From Phaseolus vulgaris (taxonomy: Eukaryota > Streptophyta > Magnoliopsida > Fabales > Fabaceae): a stretch of DNA of 64,000 nt. Positions 24,214-35,497 of this stretch are shown piece by piece; within the stretch, counting starts at the first letter, position 1, and each line of letters begins with the position of its first letter. The notes under the pieces were generated by a model. The model was not told where the DNA came from and searched no databases. It was given only the letters and a program-made list of their open reading frames with translations. Location: NCBI RefSeq assembly GCF_000499845.2, contig NC_023757.2, positions 7,288,118 through 7,352,117 on the forward strand. The letters are read 5' to 3'. A program made the translations under genes and the position numbers.

Positions 24214-24613
24214 ATATATACTTCTTCATCAAGATCTCATTGACAAAAAAAATGTGATTTCTAGAACTATATAATCTTTTATCAGTGTCATCAAAATTTA
24301 TATTGTCATTATTTAAACATTCTAGTAAAAAGTTAGAACTGTTTTCAGTATTAATTATGGTTATTATTAGAAATATCATCAGAATTTTTAGAAGGGAAGA
24401 TATTTTGATAAAAAAAATAACATTTCGGTTGATACAAATTTTCCTATTTTTAGTATCTAGTAAAACATACCCTTTTATTCCTAATTTGTATTCAAGAAAA
24501 ACACACTTTTTAGACCCTGGTTCAAGTTTAGTACAATTATTTTCAAGGCTGAAAGCAAAATAGAGAGATCCAAAGGTTTTTAAATCGAGATAAATAGGAG
24601 GTATTTTATACAC
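24185..24613 (-). pseudogene. Copia integrase C-terminal fragment
   Basis: 142 residues with the typical post-catalytic integrase phrases IPPIYLDLKTFGSLYF, GSKKCVFLEYKLGIKGYVL and RNVIFF. The catalytic core and everything 5' of it are missing, or diverged beyond recognition beyond 24640. Confidence 0.75.
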
Positions 24614-24640
24614 AAGATTTTTTAGGGGTTCACAGGTTCA

Positions 24641-26570
24641 TGACGTGTATGAGTAACTGCTCTAATTGTTAATGATAATACTGAACTTTACGGGCATATT
24701 AAAATGGTTATTTTCTATTATCAATGATATACGCGGTAACTACAGGTTCTTAAGCGCCACATTATGAATGGATCTTAACTGCTTCAAGATTCTCAATACC
24801 GACAATACACTTAACAATATTAAGATGAAGGATTTCTTTACCATTCTTAACAACTATAAATACAAGATGAAAATGAATGCAAAGAACACATCCTAACTCA
24901 CATCCACAGTTCCATAATCTTATTAAGAAAAAAGTATGCAAGCTTATATTCTAAGTCTTCAGTCCTTATATAGTTGGGGAGAAAAATTTAGTAATATCTT
25001 TCACTCTAGGAAGTTACACCATTGTATAAAAGTTTTCATTGTATGTCCTTCCAACAAGAGTTATTCCTTAAGTTTATCTTATTCATCGTTATTTGTAGCC
25101 AAAAATGGAAGCTAAGAATATTTGTAGTTCTTAGTTTCAGTGAGAGATTAAATAAAATAACCAAGAGGTACTTGTGTACTTGTCATAGTCAAAAAATAAT
25201 TCGTGTACTCATATTCTAATTTGTTTCTTCATTAATGAAACTCTTTAAGTGCTTTTTTAAAGGAAAACAAAACCTAATCAAGAGTGTTTAAGATTAATTT
25301 AAAAAAATCTCATGTATCTTCTTGTTTATTAGATTATTTATGCTACATAATCTTATATTCTCATAAAAAGTCTATTTCAACCTTCCTTTTATTTTTATTT
25401 TCATGAGTTTGTAAAGAGTTGTGATTATCAATTATATATACAACTTATAAGACAACAATGGTCACACTAATTATACAATAAAAGTTACAATATTTGACAA
25501 TGTTAAGAATGGAAATTTTTACATATAAATCGAAAAGACAAAAAAAAAATCAACGAAAAACATTGACAAACTACTTAAAAAAATAATAAATAAAAGTTTT
25601 CTTATGATTGTCTTTTCTACTAACAAAATAAAATTTTCTAGTTAAGTGTCATGATGATTATATACAATGAAATGTCATGAATTGGTTTAGAGTTTAAACA
25701 AAATTGAATAATATTTAACTTAATTAAGATGAGAAAAACTCACAAATTTACTTATAATTTATTATTGGTAAAAAAACTCAATATTTAAATCCTCTAAGAA
25801 TAAGCAATTTATATATAATAGTTTAAATGGCGAACTTATACGTATGGTGTTTCTTTTTCTCAAATTATTCAAAAATAAACAATTTAGACGAGGGTGCCTA
25901 TTCACCTTATTAATTGACTGTACTAGCTACAACAAAGCATAAATCTGTATTATCTCAGGGAAACAAATGATTGATGTACATCTAAAATATTCCTCAACAC
26001 CTATTATATTTATATAGTATATGATTTGATATATACTTAGAAGGAGAATATTATAAGTTTATATGATATATGACATTATAAGAGGAAGAGATAGAAAAAA
26101 AGTATTTAATAGGTATATAAATAGAATAAAATTTAATATTATTTTTGTAAAAGTTGGATTAGTTTTATGCAAGTAGAAATTATGATTTTATTAAAAAGAA
26201 AAATGAATATTTGTTATAGGATAAATTAATAACAGGGATAGGTTTTTATATAATAAAAGAAGTATCCACGCAAAGAGTGCGTGTAGTTCAATGCAATCAT
26301 TTGATTACTGAGGCAAGTTCCGTACCAAAAACAAATCATAAAGGGATTTATTATTTTATTAATATTATTTATATAGTTAATTATATAATAAATATTAATG
26401 TTTCTTATTAAAATAATTTAAAAGTAATATTGAAACAATAAATAAATAAATAAATATTTATTTATTTATATTTTTTAATTTCTTTCATTTAATTCTATAA
26501 AATTATTTTTATTCTCTTTATTTTTGTACTACCTCTTCTAAAAAGAGACACAATAGATAAAATAATTCGA
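24641..26570. other. AT-rich intergenic DNA
   Basis: No gene is recognised. On the minus strand 24960-24990 has a TATA-like CAACTATATAAGGAC in a context that may be a further LTR remnant. No LTR ends or duplications could be placed. The remainder is AT-rich and unremarkable. Confidence 0.4.
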
Positions 26571-26699
26571 AATTCTATATTGTATATGAATGTGTATACA
26601 AAGTTGGGAATCTGATGTGACATGCGAAAGAAGATGGAGGGTGGCAGTGAGGCAAATAAGGCTCACAAAACCCCTGGAATAAATAATAGAAAATAAATC

Positions 26700-27830
26700 T
26701 TATAATAATGTAAAATATAAAGTTGAAAAAGTCAACAAAGTGAACACGCTCCAGGAGGAGCCCACACAAGTGAGGCAGCGGCCACCGTCGCTGGTGTCTC
26801 TCTCCGGTGCGGATGTAACAGTGGAACCATTAAAATTGGGATTGGAACCGTACAGAAACTGAATCCCTTCAATATCATCTTGCGCTAGCACCACCTTCTT
26901 CCTCCGCGACGAAATCGTCGGAAACATAACTGCTTCTTCCACAGACGAGTGACCTAACCCTAGTAAGTGCCCAATCTCGTGCACTGCCACTGATTCCAAA
27001 TCCACTGCCGATGACAGCGCCGACTGCGTCACGTCGCCGGAAACCACCCAGTCCTCGTCGGCATCCAAGTGGAACCTCCCATTCGTCGGCGAGAACGCGT
27101 GTGCCAGCGTCCCCAAACTGCCGTCGAACGGCTCCCCGTCGCCGTGGTCACCGCTGAAGAAACCGATCCTGATGTCGGCGTTGAAGTACGACGCCGTCTC
27201 ACGGAACGTTAACGACGTCACCTCCGCCCACCGAGCGAAGGCGGATGCGAAAACGCCTTTCACGGTGTTGCTAAGGTCGTTGCCGGGGTTGAACGCGTAC
27301 GTGAGCTCCTCCGTCCCCTCCGGCCACCGCGGATTGCCGGGGAACAGAGCGAAGTGCGCCACCGTGTGGAACCGCGGCTTGCTGAACGACGCCGTTTCGT
27401 TCTGCTTCCCGGCGTTCATCGTCGTGGTGCCGTTGATTATGTCGGCGACGCCGCACCGCGGCAGGACGATCTGCTGAAGCGTGGCATCGTCGAGAACGCC
27501 GGTGACGTTGAGGTTGAAGTTCTTCTGGTAAGTTTTGATCGCGGATTCGAGCGCGTCGTCGAACTCGTCGGAGAAGTTGGATGGCGGCGCGTGAGGGAAG
27601 TAGCCGAAGCGTTCGAAGTAGGATTTGAGGTTGGCGAGGCCGTCATAGTTCTCGCCGCGATGGCAGCCGGTGAGGTTACGAAAGGCATCCCACGCGCCTC
27701 CGAGAGGGGCGTGGGCGGGGAGGAAGGAGGAGACGTTGGGGAAAAGTCGAGCTGAAACGACGACGTTTGTGTGAGAGAAGGAAAGTAAGAAAGCAAGGAT
27801 GATTAGTTGGTGAGGTTGGGGTTTGATCAT
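26700..27830 (-). CDS. Plant matrix metalloproteinase (matrixin, MMP-like)
   Basis: Zinc endopeptidase of the extracellular matrix and plasma membrane. The 376-residue prepropeptide has a signal peptide (about 1-26), a prodomain with a peptidoglycan-binding-like helix region (about 50-120), and the cysteine switch PRCGVAD (124-130) whose Cys126 would hold the zymogen inactive. The catalytic domain has the zinc site HEIGHLLGLGH (284-294) and the Met-turn VMFP (Met302). DADEDW and GDHGDG segments probably bind structural ions. The C-terminus has a Ser/Gly/Cys-rich spacer and a hydrophobic tail (about 358-376), consistent with a GPI-anchor signal. There is no haemopexin domain, as usual in plants. 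It is a single exon of normal length for plant MMPs, and third positions are GC-rich against AT-rich flanks. All key residues are intact. Confidence 0.95.
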   Translation of the reverse strand: MIKPQPHQLIILAFLLSFSHTNVVVSARLFPNVSSFLPAHAPLGGAWDAFRNLTGCHRGENYDGLANLKSYFERFGYFPHAPPSNFSDEFDDALESAIKTYQKNFNLNVTGVLDDATLQQIVLPRCGVADIINGTTTMNAGKQNETASFSKPRFHTVAHFALFPGNPRWPEGTEELTYAFNPGNDLSNTVKGVFASAFARWAEVTSLTFRETASYFNADIRIGFFSGDHGDGEPFDGSLGTLAHAFSPTNGRFHLDADEDWVVSGDVTQSALSSAVDLESVAVHEIGHLLGLGHSSVEEAVMFPTISSRRKKVVLAQDDIEGIQFLYGSNPNFNGSTVTSAPERDTSDGGRCLTCVGSSWSVFTLLTFSTLYFTLL

Positions 27831-27910
27831 GTTTGCTTTGGAAGAAAATTGAAGAGAATTTTGTCTTTTGAAAATTGAGAAGTGGAAAGGATTATAAGAA
27901 GTGTTGAGGA
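27831..27910 (-). promoter_or_regulatory. 5' leader and possible core promoter of the metalloproteinase gene
   Basis: On the minus strand a TATA-like CTTATAATCC lies at about 27890-27899, roughly 60 bp before the ATG, followed by a CT- and A-rich leader. This is a weak match and only a candidate. Confidence 0.3.
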
Positions 27911-30900
27911 ATGCATGGTGAAGTCTTCCTAAGGAGAAGTATTTGGTAATTGATGTGATGATCTTTGAAAACTTTGGCTTCTGTTGGAAATTTCACTGCA
28001 AACTCTTGTCTACTTTGAACATCATTTCCAGGGTAAACGTCAGCGCGTGGAGTTGTTCAGACAGTTCTCTATATTACGCAGATAATTTAATTTTTTTTTT
28101 TTTTGCAATTTAATAATTAGTTTCTTTTGTTACTCATTTAACATTTAATAATTAAAAAATATATTTTCATGAATAAGGTAGAATCTATGTGTGTAAAATC
28201 TCTATAAAATGTAAGATTTATGTAAAATCTTTTTGCAATTTAATAATTAGTTTTTTTTTCTACACATTTAACATTTAATAATTGGAAAATATATACTGAT
28301 ACGGATTCTGATACAACACAGACACGAAGATATATAAAATCTCTAAAATATAAGACACGAGGACACAAATCTATATATTTTATAATTATGAATTATATAA
28401 ATTGACAATAAAGATTTAAGTACACAAGTATGTTTTAAATTATTTTTTGAGCAGAAAAAAATTTTTAATGACTGATTCACAAGGCTTCTTATTTTTATAA
28501 TCATAATAACAATTTATACTTTAAATTTTAAAAAAAATAATGTATTATTTTTTTAAATTATGTTAGAATTGTACTAAAATTGTCAAAAATCTAACAAATT
28601 TTTTTAATTGAATATTTTACAGATACGTATTCTACATCTATTATATGAATGTCGGTGTCCGATAGGATCAAACATCGTCACGTCATTTAAGAGAAATGTT
28701 CGAGCTTAATAATAATAAGATAGAATAAATAATACCCAAAGAAAATGGAAAGAGACAGAGAGTAGTTGAACGATAGCAACTGAAAAAACAAAAATGAAGA
28801 GAGCTGGTCAACGGTTTCAAAGACTGTTGGTGACGGCGGCAACTGTCATCACTTATTACATAACACCTTGCTGAAGGTTGGTTTGAGGGTTGTTCATTAA
28901 ATAAACATACAAAAAAATATTTAATTTTTTACTTTAAATACTTCATAGCATTAAAAGTATATAGTATACTTAGTATGGATTATGATTAATATTTAATAAG
29001 TTTCTGAAGAAACATTAGTTTTTAGACATGTAATACATAATATATTTGAAAGTGTTTGAATAATTATTTTACATATTTACTAATACATCCAAATAGAAAA
29101 AAAAAATAATAGATAACGGACGTTTGAAGTACTGAAACGAAACTTCAAACACGCATTGATTTATAATAATAAATAGTAATAGACTTCATTATGTTTATTA
29201 GTTTTATAAAAATAAATTAACATTGATAAATGCAAGTTTCATTTATTAAGCAGAAAAATGGCAAGCATATTTCTTTTTTAAAGGTTCTCATATTTAAATA
29301 TTGTACCAGTTGCAGTGATAGAGATTGACAATTTTTGCTAGTCCAGGTTCTTAAGATTTTATTTAGAAGTATTTAAAATTGATTTCTTCTATGGTAAATT
29401 ATGGGTTGGGTTGTTGTAAGTTGTGCTATGTTTGACAAAAAAAACATAGAAGTAATGGAAGCTTAGCATAAGCTTAACGTCATAACAAAATCATAATCAA
29501 AGCATCAATCTCACTGATAAGCTTTGATTCATGGATTCAAATTACGTATAAATAAAAAATGTAATAAAAATAAAACATGAATATCAAAAGTAACATAACT
29601 TAATACGAATTATTTGTCTGTCCAAATAATAAAAAAGAACAAGTAAATTAAACAATTGAAATAAAAGAAATAGGAAATTTATGAATGAGACTTAGAGATG
29701 AAAAACACATCATTCACTTAAATTATAAAATTTCAATATAAGACTTATAAGAAAGAGAACCCTTCTCTCCTTAGATGAATGCTTTAAAATTTACTCAATT
29801 TTAAAAATTCTAAAGTGATTTACAAAATTAAAAAATTACTATCAATAAATGTGTGTCTAAAAATTAAAATGAAATTAAAGAAGAACATTTAAATTCTAAA
29901 TCTATAATAATCCTATTCTAGTTGCATGATTTATATATTTCTTATATCACCATGTTTTTCATGCTCTCTTTAACTCTCTTTTTTCTTCACTTGGAGGAAC
30001 CTTTGAGTCATTAGTTGGACTTAATTGAGTCTTCAATACATGTTCAATTTTAACTGAGATACGTCACTTCATCAAGATCGAGATATGGTTGAAATAATTA
30101 TTTTTCACTTAATCTTGATTAGGGTTTTTATTGATGTTAAGATGAGTTATTTCTTTTATTCAAATTGTTAAGATTTTTTTAAACCATTGTTATTTTTTAC
30201 TTAATATTAGTCAGGTTTTGCAGTTAAAAGTGGGCTGGGGAGACTATTTTTTGTCAATGTCAAGTACATTTTATCAATTAACGTTTATCGTAATTATCTA
30301 GATGGATGTTATAATTTGTTAATAGTGTGTTAAGATTTTTTTTTTCTAATGTTGGCTAAGAAAACTTTTAGTCAACACTAACTAGGATTTTACTAATCTC
30401 AATTGAACAATTTTTTAGTCGGCATTAATAAAAATGTTGATAAAAAAAAACCCAACCAATTACATTGTAAAAATAATCCGAATCAAATTTAGCCTAAATA
30501 ATTATGATTGATATCAACTAAAAATAATCTCGATCGATGTCAATTCAAATTTGTTTTTGTCAAATATAACATCAATCAATATTGAATAAAAATATAATTA
30601 ATATTTATAATTTTGAATTATTAACAACTTTTGTTATTTTACATTTTGTGGTAATTAGAATATTTTATCCAAATGATAAAATTCAAATTGAGTAAACTTA
30701 AATTGCATTATCCCAACAAAACATATAAAAAATAAACAATTTCAAATGAGATCAATTAAAATTCAATCTATTTTTTAGAAATTATGAAATTGTCAATTCA
30801 AAGATAAGGTAAAATGTAAGAGTTCATGAACTAGTAAAGAAAGAAAATAAAGAATGACTTTTGTGAGTAAGAATGTTCTCTCTTGTCATATATTTAGTAA

Positions 30901-31550
30901 TTCTTCTTGGGATCTTTTTGGGCGTTCATATTTTTTTTTTCTTCATCATTCACTCATTATATTATATGTATTAAAAACATCCTTCTAAAATATTTTCTAT
31001 TAGTTTAGTCCTTATAAAATCAAAATATATATTTTTAGTTTGAATTTCTAACTCTGTTATAGTTGTGGGTCAAAGATAGTGATGTGTATAAATTTTGTCA
31101 ATCCATATTAGTTTGATTCCATGTATTTGTTTTTAAATGTTTTCATTTGAAATAAGAGTTCGGAAAATGATCTTGTTTCCCAACATCATTCAAGTTTTAA
31201 AGGCATGAATGGTGATTCCTCACATATCAAGCATTAAGCATTCAATCAAATAAAAAAATTATAAAAAAAAAACAATCATTCATAAATAATAAAAGTTGAT
31301 AGATGTTACATTGTTCCCCAATCCCAACAAAATAACTTTAGAAACTTATGTTGATGTTTACAAAGAAATTCATAAATGAATAGCTAGCAACAAAAGACTT
31401 GTAGCCTTGAATGTTGTGTGCCAGCTAAGGTTGTTTCTCTTCTGCCAAATTACACCTTTGTTCCAACCAGTTTATTCTGAACTAAGATCTCCCTATTTAT
31501 ATAATTTAGTGATGAGTTTTGTTAGATATGCAATTTGCTCAATGTAAAGT
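27911..31550. other. AT-rich intergenic DNA with a dispersed repeat remnant
   Basis: No gene is recognised. The segment 28285-28680 begins with ACTGATACGGATTCTGATAC and contains GACACGAAGATATATAAAAT and AAGACACGAGGACAC. It ends near GGTGTCCGATAGGATC. These phrases resemble the GTGTCCGTGTC-type island at 12780-12850 and suggest a dispersed noncoding repeat. The segment 30050-30560 is repetitive in composition (AAAATAATC and ATCGATGTCAA phrases) with no defined ends. Confidence 0.35.
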
Positions 31551-31556
31551 CAATTC

Positions 31557-31710
31557 GTTTTCTTCAGCTTGAAGAAACCTTTTGGCTCAGATCCTATTCC
31601 AAGCTTAGTAAAATCATGACTTTCTTAAGCTTGAAGAATCCTTTTGGCTATGCTCCAAACCTAACTCTAATGAAATGAGTTTTCTTAAGCTTGAAGAATC
31701 CTTTTTGCTC
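31557..31710. repeat. Three tandem copies of a 60-62 bp unit
   Basis: The phrase TTTCTTAAGCTTGAAGAATC followed by CTTTTGGCT recurs at about 31560, 31621 and 31681 with intervening related sequence. No open frame spans the array. Confidence 0.7.
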
Positions 31711-34084
31711 CACTTCAAGTCTTTAATTTGTTTCCATCTAGCATTGTTAATAATGACGACACACATAAATATGTTTATATTTTATAGGGACTAAACCAAT
31801 ACAAATTTTTTAAGCATTTTTTACCAGTTTCATTACTTTACATGATTCAAAATATAATTTATATGCTTTTAATAAATGATATGGTGAATTTTACATTTTC
31901 TATAATATATTTTGAACCACTCTGAACCACCATTAAATTAATGCCATGGTCAAAAGAAATTAAAGACTTATGTATCAAAATTATTTTAAATTTTCATTGT
32001 TGAATTGTGTTTAAAAGGTTTTGTAATATAGTGATTTTGTTTTAATTTCCAATATTGTGCATAACCACAAATGTATATAACAAATTTACAATAAGAATTT
32101 TCTAAGATTATACTACACCAATTGATTAACAAAATAAATATATAGATTGATTCCAAAGTAAAACTCTTAGAATTAAAAATACCAATTATACATTAATGTA
32201 AACAACTTTAAAGGGATGATAACACTAATTTAAATGAAAGGCAAACAATATAAATGAAAGGACACATGAAAGAATAAAGTGGTGATAACATACACAATGG
32301 GTGTTTTTTTAATAGTCATTGTTAAGGCATAAACAGAAAAGTACATGATTAGAAGAAAGTCTAAATCTAATAGTTTTGTCAAAGACATTCATAGTTTAGA
32401 TGATAATTAATAATATTATTTTAGTATGTCTAACAAAATTACTTAGTGTGAAACAAATTACACAAATCTTTAAAACTAAAAGTCGAACACAAGTGTAAAA
32501 AGAGTAAACAAAATTTACAAAGAAACTCCAAACACATAAGGAGTAGATTAAATCTAAAGTAAACGTTAAATGCAAGTAAATGAAGATAAACCCAATTATG
32601 TAAAATCAAACAAATTCTACAAAGAAGCACTAGAGCATACGTAAGATAATTAGATGCATATCTAATGAAGCATTAAACACAAGCACAAGAAGTTAGACAC
32701 AAGTCCAATGAAAGCATATGATACAAGCAATGAAAATAATACACAACTTCAAATTAGAAGACAACGACAACATGGATATCATAAAACACATTTGAAAAAT
32801 GAAAAACTATCTACCTTTGAAGGAAGTTGACCCACATTTCCCATTGGTGATTCTGACACAAGCACAATTAGCTTGAGAGTTTGTATGTTTATTTTGGTGT
32901 TTTTAGAATTCAAAAGAAGTTGTCGAAAATAAGATGTCTTTCGTCATCATGTTGAGTTTAACAATGAAAGTTGCTAGCATAAAGTCAAATATATTATGAA
33001 AAGCACTAACACTATTTCTTTAAGCTTTTAAGTGATTTTGTAAAAGATCATTTGTTAGGCAATTTTCGAATGAGGTATTTATTTATAATTCCCTTAGTTG
33101 TGAATTTAAGCTTTAATGCAAGGAGTTTTCAATTCATATATACTCTGTTTAAAAGCTTTTCTTATAATCTTCAAACAACTTTTGTTGTATTTCTAGAAGT
33201 AACCTCGTGTACTCGATTAAAAGTTACATAGTATACTCGATTAAGAGTTACAAGTGTACTCTTATTATATCTTGTGAAAAGATAGCCAAGACTGGCTTAT
33301 GTACTCCCTTGTCAGTCATAAGTGATAGTGAAAATACTTGTGAAGGAGAACTAAATGTGGTCTAGGTTAGGGTAAACCATTATAAAAATAAAATGTTCAT
33401 AGTTTTTTGTATGGCAGTCATATAAAGCTCTTGGCTAGCTTATAAAGCATTTGTGAACATCTTCTAAACTATTAGATGGCCCGATTTCCACATCTAATAA
33501 ACTTTGTTATGTAAAAATTTTTCCAAAGCAATTTTATTAGCTCTATTTAACTTCCTTTCTAGATTTGACCTTTTGATTTCAAACGGTTTTTAAGATAACC
33601 TCTTGGGATTAGTTTTTTTTAGAATAAAAGAAATATATTCAAAATACTTTAATGAAAAACAAAAGACAAATAGTCAACAAACCACCCTTCTTCAAAGGAG
33701 AAAAATTTGACTAAAGAAAACAAAGAATGATTTTCTTCTTAGAATTGTACCATGATGACATAGTGGATATTGGTAAGTATATTCTAGTAGACAAAGATAG
33801 TGAACCCTTTCTACAGAAACAAATGAGAGAAAGAAAATATATACAAGGTCTTGTTGAGTGTTTGTTTTTAAAGAGTTTCTCTTCTAGGATTGAGATTGGT
33901 GTTGTTCATTGTCATGAACAATTCAAGAAAAAAAAATTGATTATCTTTTTATAAATTTGGAAACCAAAAAAAATTATTTTTATAGTTCAAATGAAATCAA
34001 AACAAAAAAAAAATGGAGTGTGAATTACAAAGTTACCTTGTCAATTTACCATGTTAACCATCACATGGTTGTCCCTTAATCCTG
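31711..34084. other. AT-rich intergenic DNA, no gene recognised
   Basis: Open frames are short and unconvincing. A small repeat of GTRTACTCGATTAARAGTTAC occurs at 33208-33260. No transposon ends could be placed. Confidence 0.4.
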
Positions 34085-35497
34085 CACTAGTGCAAAAAAC
34101 TTATACCACAACGACATATTAAGTCGGTTAATTGATAACCAGTGTAAATAAAAATGTGGTGACATTTTTGTAAATATTTGAGATATATTACACCAGCTGT
34201 AAGGATCAACAGGTGTAATATGTTATTTTCAGAGTTAAAAAATAAAGTTTTAAAAAAAAATATTTTGGCACTAAACACGTTACACTAGTTGTTTAATCCA
34301 ACTGGTGTACTATGTCCTTAAGAGTTTAAAAAAATATATGAATTGAGATTACTCAGTGAGTGTGATGGTCTATTTATAGGTATTCATAAACATGAATAAA
34401 TTGATATTGATTTTGAATAGCTTTCATTATGCATTATATTTAATGATAATATCATCTAACAAAATTAGAATATCATGTAACAAAACTAGAGTATCAAGAA
34501 ATTATATAAATAAAAACGCAATGGTATTTTTGTAAATATTTGGTATATATTACACCAGTTGTAAGGACCAACCGGTGTATAATATGTTCTTTTTTCAGAG
34601 TTAAAAAATAAAGTTTAAAAAAAAAAATATTTTGGCGCTAGACATATTACACCGGTTGGTTAATCCAACCGATGTAATATGTTTATTTACCCTACTTTTT
34701 GTCTCACAGTCTCACTGCTCACTCATGCTTAAAGTTATTTCTCTCTTGCTTTTGCCTCCACCACCACTGTCGCGCTACTGCCACTGTTCTGAATCACTTT
34801 GCCACCATTCTGATTCCTTCTACCACCACTCTGCACCTCTTCCTGCACTACTGTTGGCACTGCTCTCCACCACTGCTACTGGCACCGCTCACCACCTCCT
34901 CCACCCTCATTTCTTCGTTGTGTTCTTTCTTCATTTCTCTTTTCCTCAAATCTTCATTTTGTGTTGCCTATTTTCTCGTTTTTCTAACTCTTTTTCGATT
35001 TCAGGATGGAGCATATGGACATAGTTGAAAAGTCAAGGAAGACGCTTTGCTTCCTAAAGGTATATCTCGTTGGGTCTTTCTTTTCTCATATTTGTGATTT
35101 TAGATTTATGTTTAATGGTAAACACATTTCTTTTTTTGTTTTCAAGTCTAGACTTGTCGTTATTGCGGTGTTTGCTTATGTATCACTAATGGTATGTATG
35201 AGCAACGATAAATATTGTGTTGTATTTTAATAAAGTTAGTATAAAAAAACTCTAACATATTACATTGGTTATGACCTTATATGTAATATTTCACATATTA
35301 CACCGGTGGTTTGTCCCAACCAGTGTAATATGTCCTTTCTGGAGCACATATTTTTAAATAATTTATTTAGATTTTGGTACATGTTACACTGGTGTTATAT
35401 GTGATTGACATTTTACATCGCTTACATCTACATTGGTGAGGGAACCAGTGTTATATGTCTCTCAAAATCAATGTTATATGCGTTTTTTGCATTAGTG
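34085..35497. mobile_element. Non-autonomous CACTA transposon (1.4 kb)
   Basis: The left end CACTAGTGCAAAAAAC pairs with the right end, which reads CACTAATGCAAAAAAC on the other strand. The adjacent triplets are CTG and CTA, so the 3-bp duplication has one mismatch. Subterminal regions hold many hairpins of the type TTACACCRGTTG...CAACYGGTGTAATATG (about 34185-34225, 34270-34310, 34545-34590, 34640-34682, 35290-35330). No transposase is readable. A CT-rich central stretch (34690-34990) leads to a short frame starting at 35006. Confidence 0.75.

Larger units (their letters stand above)
19503..24640 (-). mobile_element. Ty1/copia retrotransposon relic, split by a nested insertion
   Basis: On the minus strand the order is integrase C-terminus (24613-24185), reverse transcriptase (24213-23687), an insertion (20388-23681), the RT end and RNase H (20382-19840), a polypurine-like GGTGAGGA, and a 3' LTR (19503-19743). 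This is the order expected of a copia pol. Excising the insert plus one 5-bp duplication restores a continuous reading frame at the RT-RNase H junction. Stops and frameshifts elsewhere make the element inactive. Recognisable sequence ends near 24640, and no 5' LTR was found. The element abuts the LINE at 19502, so it may have inserted into it. Confidence 0.85.

Noticed and set aside
27172..27796. Open frames overlapping the metalloproteinase gene in other frames
   Set aside because: Arg/Ala/Val-rich or Ser/Thr/Pro-rich translations caused by the GC-rich codons of the real gene.
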